A stretch of DNA of 64,000 nt from Carboxydothermus islandicus (lineage in GTDB: Bacteria > Bacillota > Z-2901 > Carboxydothermales > Carboxydothermaceae): positions 33,252 to 97,251 of the forward strand of contig NZ_BDJL01000007.1 of the NCBI RefSeq assembly GCF_001950325.1, in the 5' to 3' direction. Both the position numbers and the translations under genes were made by a program. Under the pieces are notes generated by a model, which was not told the DNA's origin, did no database searches, and worked only from the letters and a program-made list of their open reading frames with translations. Below, piece by piece: positions 1-8,970 of the stretch (positions within the stretch are counted from its first letter, which is position 1; the number at the start of each line of letters is the position of its first letter).

Positions 1-898
1 TACCTCTTTGGTCAATTATTTCCCTTAGCTTAGATAAAGCCTCGATTTGCCCCCAGAGGCTTCCCATATCTACCGGTCCTTCAATTCGCAGTTTAAAAGG
101 AGATGCCTCCTGCCCTAAAATCGAAAGGTAGTCGGCAATTTTCTCAAGGTCATTGGCAAAAATTAACCCGATGGTACCATAAACGTCAATATGAATAACC
201 GGACGATATTCTTCGCCGGCCAGCTCAAATATCCTTTTTTTCAACCACTTCAGGTAAGCTAAAAGCTTTTCCCCCTGCCGCCCTAATTTTTCCTCCACAT
301 TATTAATGAGGGCATGGGGTAAAACGTCGGCTCTTTTAATAATTGCCTTATCGGCATTGGTGTATAAGTCATCGCCTGTTTGAACAAAAATAGGAACCGG
401 CTCGGGTATCAGCGGTAACTGATATTCTTCCGCTATCACTTCCGCCATTAGCTTTTTTTGCGCCCGGGCTACGCCATCTAAAAGCGCCTGGGTTAGTCCG
501 TATCTTAAAGCGGTATGTAAAGGTTTTCCATTAACCGTTAGCTCCCGGTCAAAAATATAAGCAAGGTTTCTAAAGCTATCTACCTCAAGCCCGATTAACT
601 TCGGGCGGATTTCTTTTTCCAGGAACGGCAAAAAATCTTCAGCAGTAAAAAGAGGGTCCCGACCTCCCGCTCCGGAATACTGCACCGCTGCACAATCGCC
701 GTACGCCACTTCCCCATTCTCCAAAACAAGCATAACCAGAATCGCTTCACCCTTCTGGCGAATCCTTTTGAAACCGGGAGTTTGGGGTTTTCCCTCGTAC
801 CAGAACCCGTTATGTACGGCACCTTTTTTAATGGCCTCTTGATCATCAAAATAAAAGCCGGTAAGTCCTGGCGCAAAAAGAGCATCGATAATTTTCAC
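1..898 (-). CDS. mal: methylaspartate ammonia-lyase, 3' end beyond the window
   Basis: Deaminates L-threo-3-methylaspartate to mesaconate in the glutamate mutase pathway. About 299 of the family's usual ~413 residues are visible. They match the family closely: N-terminal PGLTGFYFDDQ, the YSGAGGRDPLF stretch, the LPHALINNVEEKLG helix carrying the catalytic His, and the enolase-fold metal ligands in HIDVYGTIG (Asp) and LRIEGP (Glu). The catalytic Lys region lies off the edge. The start is GTG at 898 because it follows GGAGGGAGA and aligns with the family N-terminus MKIxD. The gene diverges from the sigma-54 regulator, so the glutamate/methylaspartate link to that regulator is only positional. 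Confidence 0.93.
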   Translation of the reverse strand, partial: MKIIDALFAPGLTGFYFDDQEAIKKGAVHNGFWYEGKPQTPGFKRIRQKGEAILVMLVLENGEVAYGDCAAVQYSGAGGRDPLFTAEDFLPFLEKEIRPKLIGLEVDSFRNLAYIFDRELTVNGKPLHTALRYGLTQALLDGVARAQKKLMAEVIAEEYQLPLIPEPVPIFVQTGDDLYTNADKAIIKRADVLPHALINNVEEKLGRQGEKLLAYLKWLKKRIFELAGEEYRPVIHIDVYGTIGLIFANDLEKIADYLSILGQEASPFKLRIEGPVDMGSLWGQIEALSKLREIIDQRG

Positions 899-1041
899 TT
901 TTATCTCCCTCCAGAATTGCTTCTAAAAACATCTTACCCCCACCCCAAATCCCTATGCAAGAGTTTGACGAAAAATAGAGGTTTAAAGATTTTTTCGGCG
1001 AATATATTAAGAAATAACAATTTATTCTACAGGGTGAGACG

Positions 1042-3060
1042 ATGGAAGAAATTAAGGTCCTTCTTTTAGGTTTAGGACAGGGCGGTACAAGATTTTTAAA
1101 AATTCTTGGCAAAAAAAGTAATTTAAAGCTTATGGCAGTGGAAAAAAACCCGGATGCTTTAGGAGTCAAAATTGCTAAGGACTTAAATATCCCGGTTTTT
1201 TTAACCCTTGAGGAAGGGTTAGAGAAAGCTCCCAACCTTATTATCGACACCACCGGCGACCCACAAGTAGAAAAAACTTTAAAAAACTTAAAGGAAAATA
1301 TCCCTTATCTTAGCGGCTATATCGCTAAACTTTTCATATCTTTAGCTGATGAACTTTTTTACCAGGAGCAAGAGCTTGAAGCCATAATTAACTCCGCCCA
1401 CGACGGTTTAATTGCGGTAAACCGTGAAGGAATTATTACCTGGTTTAATAATGCTGCCGAAAAAATTACCGGGATAAACCGCCACCAGGTACTGGGAAAA
1501 TACGTCGTTGAAGCCATTCCTAATACCCGGCTACATATTATCCTTAAAACCGGCAAAGCCGAAATTAACCAGTTTCAAGATTTAGGACGGGCAAAAATTA
1601 TTACCAGCCGGATTCCTCTGATCAATGAGTTTGGAGACGTAATCGGTGCCTTTGCTATTTTTAAAGATATTACTGATATGCAAAAGTTAGCCGAGGAATT
1701 AACCAACCTTCAGGAAATTAAAACCTTATTAACTTCGATTATTGATTGTACGCAAGACGCTATCTCGGTGGTTGATGAACAGGGGTACGGGCTTTTAATC
1801 AATAAAGCCTACACCGAACTTACCGGACTTACCGAAAAGGATGTCATCGGTAAACCGGCAACGGTTGATATTGCCGAAGGGGAAAGTGTGCATTTTCGTG
1901 TACTACAGGAAAAACGGCCGATAAAAAATATCCCGATGAAAGTTGGTCCCTTAAAAAAGGAAGTGGTGGTTAACGCCGCACCCCTAATTGTCGACGGCAC
2001 CCTAAAAGGAAGTGTTGCCGTTATTCACGATGTCTCGGAATTAAAAAGACTTACCGAAGAAATCGATCGGTTAAAGCGTTCCCTTTCTTCGAGTGCCCGC
2101 TACACCTTTGATGATATAGTAGGAGAACATCCTTTATTAATCGAAGCTTTGGAGCTTGCCAAGTTAGCGGCCCAAACTTCCGCTACCGTGTTGCTGCGCG
2201 GTGAGTCCGGAACCGGTAAGGAACTATTTGCCCACGCTATTCATAACCATAGTCCCAGAGCAAAAAAACCTTTTATCCGGATTAATTGTGCGGCCTTAAC
2301 CGAAAGCCTTTTAGAAAGTGAACTTTTTGGCTACGAAGAAGGTGCTTTTACCGGGGCTAAAAAAGGCGGTAAAAAAGGTGTTTTTGAAGAAGCCAACGGC
2401 GGAACTCTATTTTTAGATGAAATCACCACACTCTCTCCCAATTTGCAGGCTAAACTCTTGCGAGTTCTTCAGGAAAAGGAAATTGTTCGGGTAGGAGGTA
2501 ATCAACCCGTCCCAGTGGATGTGCGGATTATCGCTGCTACCAACTTAAACCTGGAAGAAGCGGTAAAAAATAAAACCTTCCGGGAAGACCTTTATTACCG
2601 GATAAACGTAATCCCCATTAATTTACCGGCTTTACGAGAACGTAAAACCGATATTCCCGCTTTAGCCCGGGCTATTGTCCAAAAACTCAACCGGGAATAC
2701 GGCCGCAATATTAAATTTATCGATCCGGAAGTTTTTCCCTATTTAATGAGTTATTCCTGGCCGGGAAATATCCGGGAACTTGAAAATTATTTAGGCCGGG
2801 CGATGTTAAAAGTATCCCTGGCTGAAGACCGCTTAGGCCCCGAACATCTGCCCAAGCTTTTTGAAGAAACTCACCAAACTTCTTTTTCTAAAACCCAGAG
2901 CTCAGAGTTAAACTTAAAGAAACTTACCCGGGAATTTGAAAAATCGGTGGTTAAGGAAGCTCTCGAAAGAGCTAAATATAACAAAACCAGAGCAGCCCAG
3001 CTTCTCGGAATAACTCCCCGCAGTTTGTATAACAAGCTAAAAGAGTTTGACCTTTTATAA
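1042..3060 (+). CDS. sigma-54-dependent activator with Rossmann-like, two PAS, AAA+ and Fis-HTH domains
   Basis: Enhancer-binding protein for sigma-54 RNA polymerase. Residues 1-105 look like a nucleotide-binding fold (GLGQGGTRF near residue 10, then IIDTTGDPQVE). Two PAS domains follow (about 110-220 and 230-345). The AAA+ domain has Walker A GESGTGKE (387-394), the sigma-54 contact loop GAFTGA (434-439) and Walker B GGTLFLDE (453-460). A Fis-type helix-turn-helix ends the protein (about 646-672, NKTRAAQLLGI). It has no receiver domain, so the signal is probably sensed by the PAS or Rossmann parts. A perfect -24/-12 promoter lies directly downstream in front of leucine dehydrogenase and VOR, which parallels BkdR of Bacillus. 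The target is inferred from this adjacency. Confidence 0.93.
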   Translation: MEEIKVLLLGLGQGGTRFLKILGKKSNLKLMAVEKNPDALGVKIAKDLNIPVFLTLEEGLEKAPNLIIDTTGDPQVEKTLKNLKENIPYLSGYIAKLFISLADELFYQEQELEAIINSAHDGLIAVNREGIITWFNNAAEKITGINRHQVLGKYVVEAIPNTRLHIILKTGKAEINQFQDLGRAKIITSRIPLINEFGDVIGAFAIFKDITDMQKLAEELTNLQEIKTLLTSIIDCTQDAISVVDEQGYGLLINKAYTELTGLTEKDVIGKPATVDIAEGESVHFRVLQEKRPIKNIPMKVGPLKKEVVVNAAPLIVDGTLKGSVAVIHDVSELKRLTEEIDRLKRSLSSSARYTFDDIVGEHPLLIEALELAKLAAQTSATVLLRGESGTGKELFAHAIHNHSPRAKKPFIRINCAALTESLLESELFGYEEGAFTGAKKGGKKGVFEEANGGTLFLDEITTLSPNLQAKLLRVLQEKEIVRVGGNQPVPVDVRIIAATNLNLEEAVKNKTFREDLYYRINVIPINLPALRERKTDIPALARAIVQKLNREYGRNIKFIDPEVFPYLMSYSWPGNIRELENYLGRAMLKVSLAEDRLGPEHLPKLFEETHQTSFSKTQSSELNLKKLTREFEKSVVKEALERAKYNKTRAAQLLGITPRSLYNKLKEFDLL

Positions 3061-3074
3061 GTATCTTTTTTCCG

Positions 3075-3110
3075 GAATTTTTTTTCACATTATCTGAATT
3101 TTATTTCAAC
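3075..3110 (+). promoter_or_regulatory. possible activator sites: two direct repeats 21 bp apart
   Basis: GAATTTTTTTTCAC starts at 3075 and GAATTTTATTTCAA starts at 3096. They are 21 bp apart, about two helical turns, and lie about 55-90 bp before the predicted start of transcription from the sigma-54 promoter. This is a plausible binding site for the activator encoded just upstream. The repeats are AT-rich, so chance is possible. Confidence 0.3.
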
Positions 3111-3138
3111 AATTGGTTAAATCCCTTTTATTAATAAA

Positions 3139-3153
3139 TGGCACGCTTTTTGC
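3139..3153 (+). promoter_or_regulatory. sigma-54 (-24/-12) promoter
   Basis: TGGCACG at 3139-3145, a 4-nt spacer, then TTGC at 3150-3153 match the sigma-54 consensus exactly. The invariant GG and GC dinucleotides are 10 nt apart. Transcription should start near 3165, about 43 nt before the leucine dehydrogenase start codon. The cognate activator gene ends 79 nt upstream. Confidence 0.9.
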
Positions 3154-3207
3154 GTGTCTTTTTTATTGAAAATTTTTAAAATAAAAACTCTCTGGAGGGT
3201 TACGGGG

Positions 3208-4251
3208 ATGGAAATTGTTAAAAAGGAAAATTATCAAGGTTATGAAACCGTACTTTTTGCTACCGATGAAAAGACTAACTTTAAAGCCATAATTGCCGTC
3301 CACAGTACGGTTTTAGGTCCTGCTCTTGGCGGATGCAGAATGTGGTTTTATAAAAGTGAAGAAGAAGCCTTAACCGACGTCCTGCGTCTTGCCGAAGGAA
3401 TGACTTATAAAAACTCCGCCATGGGTTTAAACCTTGGCGGCGGTAAAGCGGTAATTATAGGAGATCCGAGAAGTGACAAAACACCGGAACTTTTTGCCCG
3501 CTTTGCCGAAGCAGTAAACGCCTTGGGGGGCAAATACTATACCGCTGAAGACGTAGGAATAACCCCGCAGGATATGCTGGAAGTATCCAAACACACCCCT
3601 TATGTTGCCGGGCTTCCCGCCAAAAGCGGCGACCCCTCTCCCTTTACCGCTCTTGGTGTCTACATGGGGATGAAAGCAGCTTTAGAATATGTTTTTGGCG
3701 AACCTTCCCTTAAGGGCAAAAAAGTTGCCGTCCAAGGTTTGGGCCATGTGGGAATGTATCTTTTAGAACACCTTCATCAGGAAGGGGCGGAACTAATTGT
3801 CACTGATATCTTTGAAGATAGGGTAAATGAAGCTGTAAAGCGTTTTAACGCCCGTTTTGTTAAACCAGAGCAAATTTATGATGTCGACGCCGATATCTTT
3901 GCTCCCTGTGCTTTAGGAGGAATTTTAAACGAAAACACCATTCCCCGGCTTAAAGTAAAAATAGTTGCCGGTGCTGCCAATAACCAGCTGGCCAAGCTGG
4001 AAGACGGTAAACTTTTAGCGGAGCGCGGAATAGTTTATGTCCCGGACTTCATCATAAACGGCGGCGGAGTAATTAACGTAGCCGAAGAATTAAACCCGGA
4101 AGGCTATGATCAGAACCGGGCAAAAGCTAAGGTTGCCACAATTTACACTAAAGTTAAAGAAGTCTTAACTCTTTCCCGGGAACAAAAGATAACTCCTCAG
4201 GAAGCTGCCATCCTGTATGCTAAAAAGCGGCTTTTACAAAGGAGGGCTTAA
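3208..4251 (+). CDS. leucine (branched-chain amino acid) dehydrogenase
   Basis: NAD-dependent oxidative deamination of Leu, Ile and Val to 2-oxo acids. Family features are GPALGGCRMW, the glycine-rich substrate segment GLNLGGGKA containing the catalytic Lys, a dinucleotide fold at VQGLGHVGM, and the C-terminal PDFIINGGGVINVAEE. ATG at 3208 is chosen because GGAGGG at 3194-3199 is correctly spaced; an upstream GTG would begin inside the promoter spacer. The length of 347 aa is normal. It is the first gene of a sigma-54 operon and feeds 2-oxo acids to the following oxidoreductase, as bcd does in bkd operons. Confidence 0.93.
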   Translation: MEIVKKENYQGYETVLFATDEKTNFKAIIAVHSTVLGPALGGCRMWFYKSEEEALTDVLRLAEGMTYKNSAMGLNLGGGKAVIIGDPRSDKTPELFARFAEAVNALGGKYYTAEDVGITPQDMLEVSKHTPYVAGLPAKSGDPSPFTALGVYMGMKAALEYVFGEPSLKGKKVAVQGLGHVGMYLLEHLHQEGAELIVTDIFEDRVNEAVKRFNARFVKPEQIYDVDADIFAPCALGGILNENTIPRLKVKIVAGAANNQLAKLEDGKLLAERGIVYVPDFIINGGGVINVAEELNPEGYDQNRAKAKVATIYTKVKEVLTLSREQKITPQEAAILYAKKRLLQRRA

Positions 4252-4252
4252 C

Positions 4253-4462
4253 TTGCCAAAAATAATTTACGATCAAAATCTCTGCAAAGCCTGCGGTCTT
4301 TGTGTGGAATTTTGTCCGGTTAAAGCCATAACCTTTACCGCTAATTTAAATGAAAAGGGCTACCGCGTCTTAAGCTTTGACCAGGAAGTTTGCACCGCCT
4401 GCGGTACCTGCTATCGCATGTGCCCGGACCTTGCTATCACGGTCCAGAGGGAGGGAAAATAA
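4253..4462 (+). CDS. vorD: 2-oxoacid:ferredoxin oxidoreductase, ferredoxin (delta) subunit
   Basis: Small 2[4Fe-4S] subunit that carries electrons out of the VOR complex. Two clusters are visible: CKACGLCVEFCP and CTACGTCYRMCP. The start is read as TTG at 4253 after AAAGGAGGG, giving 69 aa beginning MPKIIYD. An upstream ATG at 4217 would sit deep inside the preceding gene and lacks a site. It lies 1 nt after the dehydrogenase stop and 3 nt before the alpha subunit. Assignment as VOR rather than KOR or POR rests on the subunit set and the leucine dehydrogenase neighbour. Confidence 0.9.
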   Translation: MPKIIYDQNLCKACGLCVEFCPVKAITFTANLNEKGYRVLSFDQEVCTACGTCYRMCPDLAITVQREGK

Positions 4463-4465
4463 ACG

Positions 4466-5527
4466 ATGGAAACGGTATTAATGAAAGGCAATGAAGCGCT
4501 GGCCGAAGCAGCAATTAGAGCCGGATTAAAAGTTTATTTTGGCTATCCCATCACCCCCCAAAACGAAGTTGGTGAATATTTAGCCAAACATCTTCCTCCG
4601 GCCGGTGGCACCTTTTTGCAAGCCGAAAGTGAAGTTGCGGCTATTAATATGGTTTACGGAGCAGCCGGCGCCGGCGTTAGAACCATGACTTCCTCTTCCG
4701 GCCCGGGAATTAGTCTAATGCAGGAGGGAATTTCCTACCTTGCTGCAGCAGAACTCCCCGCTGTAATTGTCAATATGATGCGGGGAGGTCCCGGCCTTGG
4801 CGGCATCCAGCCTTCGCAATCGGATTATTTTCAGGCCACCAAAGGCGGCGGTCACGGCGACTACCGTTTAATTGTCTTAGCTCCTTCTTCGGTTCAAGAA
4901 TTATACGACCTTACCATGTTAGCCTTTGATTTAGCCGACCACTACCGAAATCCGGTTATGGTCCTGGGCGACGGTTTACTGGGACAAATGATGGAGTCGG
5001 TTACGTTAAAACCTTATATCCCTGCTTTTCCCTTGGAAGAAAAAACCTGGGCCACCCGTGGACGAAAGAACCGGGAACCCAACATTATAAACTCCCTGTA
5101 CCTTGATCCGGAAAGATTATTCAGTCACAACCAAAAACTCTTTAAAAAATACCAAGAAATTGCCGAAAAAGAAGTCCGGGTAGAAGTAATTAATGAAGAG
5201 GCTGAATTTTTCTTTGTAGCCTATGGCTCCTCAGCCCGGATTTCTTTAAAAGTAATTGAACTTTTAAAGGAAAAAGGTATCAATGCCGGGTTAATCAGGC
5301 CGATAACCCTGTGGCCTTTCCCTTATACCGTAATTGCCGAAAAAGTTAACCAGAGTAAAGGATTTATGGTAGTGGAAATGAGTATGGGGCAAATGGTCGA
5401 AGATGTCGAACGGGCAGTAAAGGGCCAAAAACCGGTTTATTTTTACGGCACCGCCGGCGGTATTGTCCCCTCACCCCAGAAAATTTTTCAAAGAACCTTA
5501 GAAATCCTTGAAGGGGGGCAGGAATAA
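4466..5527 (+). CDS. vorB: 2-oxoacid:ferredoxin oxidoreductase, alpha subunit (VorB type)
   Basis: Pyrimidine-binding and transketolase C-terminal parts of the thiamine-diphosphate enzyme that oxidises branched 2-oxo acids to acyl-CoA, CO2 and reduced ferredoxin. Characteristic stretches are YFGYPITPQNE, AESEVAAINMVYGAAGAG and TSSSGPGISLMQEG. The C-terminal domain includes LIRPITLWPFP. The 353 aa length fits the family. Its stop codon overlaps the next start by 1 nt (TAATG), so the two should be translationally coupled. Confidence 0.92.
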   Translation: METVLMKGNEALAEAAIRAGLKVYFGYPITPQNEVGEYLAKHLPPAGGTFLQAESEVAAINMVYGAAGAGVRTMTSSSGPGISLMQEGISYLAAAELPAVIVNMMRGGPGLGGIQPSQSDYFQATKGGGHGDYRLIVLAPSSVQELYDLTMLAFDLADHYRNPVMVLGDGLLGQMMESVTLKPYIPAFPLEEKTWATRGRKNREPNIINSLYLDPERLFSHNQKLFKKYQEIAEKEVRVEVINEEAEFFFVAYGSSARISLKVIELLKEKGINAGLIRPITLWPFPYTVIAEKVNQSKGFMVVEMSMGQMVEDVERAVKGQKPVYFYGTAGGIVPSPQKIFQRTLEILEGGQE

Positions 5528-6270
5528 TGGCAGAAATTTTAGCCCGGCCGGAAAGCTTAACCAAGGTACCCTTTCATTATTGCCCGGGCTGTACCCACGG
5601 TATCGCCCACCGTTTAGTAGCGGAAGTCATTGACGAACTTGGATTGGCGGAAAAGACCATTGGCGTTGCCTCCGTAGGCTGCTCGGTTTTAGCCTACGAC
5701 TACTTTAACCTTGACATGCAGCAAGCTGCCCACGGGCGAGCCCCGGCGGTAGCTACCGGAATTAAAAGGGCACTGCCGGATAGAATTGTCTTTACTTATC
5801 AGGGAGACGGTGACCTGGCTTCTATTGGCATGGGAGAAATCGTTCACGCCGCCGGAAGGGGAGAAAATATAACGGTAATCTTTATTAATAACTCCATTTA
5901 CGGCATGACCGGTGGGCAAATGGCCCCCACTACTTTAATGGGCCAAAAAACCACTACCACCCCCGAAGGGCGCACCAAAGATAACGGCTTTCCCCTCAAA
6001 GTCTCGGAAATGCTGGCCACTTTAGATGGGGTAGCTTATATCGCCCGGGTAGCGCTCTCTGACCCCGGTCAGGTTATAAAAGCTAAAAAAGCGATTAAAA
6101 CCGCCTTTACCGTGCAAGAAAAAGGGCTGGGCTTTTCCATGGTTGAAATCCTCTCCACCTGTCCGACCAACTGGGGCTTAAGTCCGGTAAACGCTTTAAA
6201 ATATGTCAAAGAAACGATGACCCGGTATTATCCTCCGGGGGAATTTAAAAAACCGGAAGGGGAATGGTAA
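5527..6270 (+). CDS. vorA: 2-oxoacid:ferredoxin oxidoreductase, beta subunit (thiamine diphosphate)
   Basis: Catalytic TPP-binding subunit. It contains the N-terminal FHYCPGCTHG cysteine pair and the TPP/Mg signature QGDGDLASIGMGE followed by FINNSIYGMTGGQM. 247 aa, normal for the family. Coupled to vorB by 1-nt overlap and followed after 1 nt by the gamma subunit. Substrate choice (2-oxoisovalerate versus 2-oxoglutarate) cannot be read from sequence alone; the leucine dehydrogenase partner favours branched 2-oxo acids. Confidence 0.92.
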   Translation: MAEILARPESLTKVPFHYCPGCTHGIAHRLVAEVIDELGLAEKTIGVASVGCSVLAYDYFNLDMQQAAHGRAPAVATGIKRALPDRIVFTYQGDGDLASIGMGEIVHAAGRGENITVIFINNSIYGMTGGQMAPTTLMGQKTTTTPEGRTKDNGFPLKVSEMLATLDGVAYIARVALSDPGQVIKAKKAIKTAFTVQEKGLGFSMVEILSTCPTNWGLSPVNALKYVKETMTRYYPPGEFKKPEGEW

Positions 6271-6271
6271 A

Positions 6272-6829
6272 ATGGAGTTTATCTTTGCAGGCTTTGGAGG
6301 TCAGGGCATTATGGCCATGGGCATGCTGTTAGCCCATGCTGCCATTAAAGAAGGTTTTAATAGTTCGTTTATCCCTTCTTATGGCCCGGAAATGCGAGGG
6401 GGTACTGCCAACTGCAGTGTAGTGATAGAAAAAGGGTTCATTGCCTCACCGATAGTTACCGAGCCCGATGTACTGGTGGCAATGAACTCCCCTTCGTTAT
6501 TAAAGTTTAAAGATACGGTAAAAAAAGGTGGACATCTTTTTATTAATAGCTCTCTTATCGCCTCCATCCCGACAATAAAAAGTGATATCCATATCCATAA
6601 AATACCAGCCAACGAACTTGCTCTTAAAATCGGCGAATCCCGGGCTTCCAATATGGTGATGTTAGGTGCAGTTTTAGCCGTAACCAACCTGATTTCCTTG
6701 GAAACCGCTCTTCTTAATTTAAACTATATTTTTAAAAATAAACCGGAAGTGCTTGCCGTAAACGAAAAAGCCCTGAAAATTGGCTTTCAAAGTTTAAAAG
6801 AAAACAAGGTAAAAACAGCAGTAATCTAA
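6272..6829 (+). CDS. vorC: 2-oxoacid:ferredoxin oxidoreductase, gamma subunit
   Basis: Pyruvate/ketoisovalerate oxidoreductase gamma domain. The FAGFGGQGIMAMGM motif, YGPEMRGGTANCSV and RASNMVMLGAVL are typical. 185 aa. It completes a D-B-A-C operon of four subunits transcribed from the sigma-54 promoter. The following hairpin ends the transcript. Confidence 0.92.
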   Translation: MEFIFAGFGGQGIMAMGMLLAHAAIKEGFNSSFIPSYGPEMRGGTANCSVVIEKGFIASPIVTEPDVLVAMNSPSLLKFKDTVKKGGHLFINSSLIASIPTIKSDIHIHKIPANELALKIGESRASNMVMLGAVLAVTNLISLETALLNLNYIFKNKPEVLAVNEKALKIGFQSLKENKVKTAVI

Positions 6830-6830
6830 A

Positions 6831-6860
6831 AAAACCCCCGGCTAAAACCGGGGGCTTTTA
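6831..6860. terminator. bidirectional Rho-independent terminator
   Basis: Stem CCCCCGG (6835-6841) pairs with CCGGGGG (6848-6854) around a 6-nt loop, with A-rich sequence on one side and T-rich on the other. It separates the convergent vor and methylmalonyl-CoA mutase genes. Confidence 0.9.
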
Positions 6861-6869
6861 ATTTACTCT

Positions 6870-7277
6870 TTAATATTCTTTCGGTTTTACATTTTTCCGC
6901 ACCCATTCAATAATCTCCTCTAAAGGGGTTCCCGGGGTAAAGAGCTCGGCAGCGTACCCTTTTTCTATCAGTTCCTTTTTATCATCGTCCGGTATTATTC
7001 CGCCCCCCATGACGATGATATCTCCCGCTCCCTTTTCCTCCAAAAGTTTTTTTACTTTGGGAAAAACGGTCATATGGGCACCGGATAAAATGCTGATACC
7101 CACCACATCAACATCTTCCTGAATGGCTGCCTGGACGATTTGTTCGGGGGTCTGGTGCAATCCGGTATAGATGACCTCCATACCCGCATCCCGAAGCGCC
7201 CGGGCCACCACTTTGGCGCCGCGATCGTGACCATCCAGTCCGGGTTTAGCTACCAGTACTCTTATTTTCCGTGCCAT
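6870..7277 (-). CDS. mcmB: methylmalonyl-CoA mutase, small (cobalamin-binding) subunit
   Basis: B12-binding domain of a split acyl-CoA mutase. The [14 protein letters not shown] motif supplies the cobalt-coordinating His (DxHxxG), followed by SILSGAH and VMGGGIIP. 135 aa, as in archaeal and clostridial split mutases. ATG at 7277 follows GGAGGGGAG; a longer reading from 7322 would run into the upstream gene. It sits 13 nt after the large subunit. Related isobutyryl- or 2-hydroxyisobutyryl-CoA mutases use the same domain. Confidence 0.92.
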   Translation of the reverse strand: MARKIRVLVAKPGLDGHDRGAKVVARALRDAGMEVIYTGLHQTPEQIVQAAIQEDVDVVGISILSGAHMTVFPKVKKLLEEKGAGDIIVMGGGIIPDDDKKELIEKGYAAELFTPGTPLEEIIEWVRKNVKPKEY

Positions 7278-7290
7278 TTTCTCCCCTCCC

Positions 7291-8943
7291 TTAGAAAATC
7301 GGCTTTTCTTTGTATTCCCCAAATACTTCTTTTAAGCTTTGAATAATTTCCCCTTCGGTGGCATAAACCCGAACCGCATTTAAAATATACGGCATTAAAT
7401 TATCCGTTCCCCGCGCCGCATCTTTTAATTCCCGCAGGGCAATTTCCACTTTTTCATTATCCCGGGTAGCCCTTAAGGATTTTAACTTCCGTTTTTGCCG
7501 CTCTTCCACCTCGGGATCAATTTTCAAGATCGGAATGTCGATCTTTTCATCTTCTTCTACGTATTCATTGACTCCCACGATAATCCGTTTTTTCCGCTCC
7601 ACCGCCTGCTGGTAACGATAAGCCGCATCGGCAATTTCCTGCTGGAAGAAACCTTTGTTGATGGCTTCAATAACTCCTCCCAGTTCTTCAATTTTCTTGA
7701 AGTATTTTTCCGCTTCCTCTTCCATTTTATCGGTTAACGCTTCCACATAATACGAACCGCCCAGGGGATCAATGGTGTTAATGACACCGGTTTCGTGGGC
7801 AATTATTTGCTGCGTTCTTAAAGCAATGGTTACCGCTTTTTCCGTAGGCAGAGCTAAAACTTCATCCATGGAGTTGGTATGGAGGGACTGGGTACCTCCC
7901 AAAACCGCCGCCAAAGCTTCAAAGGCAGTACGAACGATATTATTTTCCGGCTGCTGGGCGGTTAAGCTGCATCCCGCCGTCTGGGTGTGAAATCTTAACA
8001 ACCAGGACCGCGGATTCTTAGCTCCATACTTTTCTTTCATCCGTCGGGCCCAGATGCGCCGGGCCGCTCTAAACTTAGCTATTTCTTCAAAGAAATCCAT
8101 GTGCGAATTAAAGAAGAAGGAAAGTCTCGGAGCAAACTCATCTACATCAAGGCCGGCTTTAATTCCCGCCTCCACATAAGCAAAACCATCGGCCAAGGTA
8201 AAAGCTAATTCCTGAACTGCCGTGGCTCCCGCTTCTCGAATATGGTAACCGGAAATGCTGATCGTGTTCCACCTGGGCACGTGCTTGGCACCGTAAGCAA
8301 AGATATCGGTGATAATCCGCATGGACGGCTCCGGCGGGAAAATCCAGGATTTCTGCGCTATATACTCTTTTAAAATATCGTTTTGGATGGTGCCGGAAAG
8401 CTTTTCCGAAGGTACCCCCTGTTTTTCGGCACAGGCAATATACATTGCCCAGAGAACCGCTGCCGGACCATTGATGGTCATCGAGGTGCTCACCTTGTCA
8501 AGGGGAATACCGTCAAAAAGCTCCTCCATATCTGCCAGGGAGTCAATCGCTACGCCGCAGCGTCCCACTTCTCCTTCGGCCCGCGGGTGATCCGAGTCAT
8601 AACCCATAATAGTGGGCATATCAAAAGCTACCGATAAACCGGTCTGCCCTTTGGCCAAAAGCATTTTGTACCGTTCATTGGTTTCCTTGGCAGTGGCAAA
8701 GCCGGAAAACTGACGGAAAGTCCAGACCTTCCCCCGGTACATGTTGTAGTGGATTCCCCGGGTAAAGGGATATTCCCCGGGGAATCCTAATTTTTCCAGG
8801 TAATTGTGCCCCTCCAAATCCAGTGGTGTATAAAGGCTTTTTATCGGTTCACCGGAAATGGTAACAAAATCTTCATCTTTATCGGGGCATTTTTCCTGGT
8901 ACTTCTTCTGCCACTCTTCATAAGCTTTTTTTAAATCATCCAT
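7291..8943 (-). CDS. mcmA: methylmalonyl-CoA mutase, large (catalytic) subunit
   Basis: TIM-barrel half of the B12-dependent carbon-skeleton mutase (succinyl-CoA to or from methylmalonyl-CoA). Matches include [16 protein letters not shown] with the Tyr expected in true methylmalonyl-CoA mutases, [39 protein letters not shown] and [13 protein letters not shown]. 550 aa, without the fused B12 domain. MeaB and an adenosyltransferase are encoded upstream on the same strand. No epimerase or carboxylase is in the window, so pathway direction is open. Confidence 0.9.
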   Translation of the reverse strand: MDDLKKAYEEWQKKYQEKCPDKDEDFVTISGEPIKSLYTPLDLEGHNYLEKLGFPGEYPFTRGIHYNMYRGKVWTFRQFSGFATAKETNERYKMLLAKGQTGLSVAFDMPTIMGYDSDHPRAEGEVGRCGVAIDSLADMEELFDGIPLDKVSTSMTINGPAAVLWAMYIACAEKQGVPSEKLSGTIQNDILKEYIAQKSWIFPPEPSMRIITDIFAYGAKHVPRWNTISISGYHIREAGATAVQELAFTLADGFAYVEAGIKAGLDVDEFAPRLSFFFNSHMDFFEEIAKFRAARRIWARRMKEKYGAKNPRSWLLRFHTQTAGCSLTAQQPENNIVRTAFEALAAVLGGTQSLHTNSMDEVLALPTEKAVTIALRTQQIIAHETGVINTIDPLGGSYYVEALTDKMEEEAEKYFKKIEELGGVIEAINKGFFQQEIADAAYRYQQAVERKKRIIVGVNEYVEEDEKIDIPILKIDPEVEERQKRKLKSLRATRDNEKVEIALRELKDAARGTDNLMPYILNAVRVYATEGEIIQSLKEVFGEYKEKPIF

Positions 8944-8970
8944 AAATCTCCCTCCCTTTTCTACGGAAAA

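Noticed and set aside
595..885. 96-residue minus-strand reading frame at the window's left edge
   Set aside because: It is out of frame with the methylaspartate ammonia-lyase sequence, which is open from 898 to the edge and matches the family throughout.
899..1041. Sigma-54 promoter for mal
   Set aside because: A TTGC-like element occurs on the minus strand but the required GG at -24 is missing.
846..1253. 135-residue minus-strand reading frame across the mal/regulator gap
   Set aside because: Antisense to the regulator start and overlapping mal; no ribosome site or recognisable motif.
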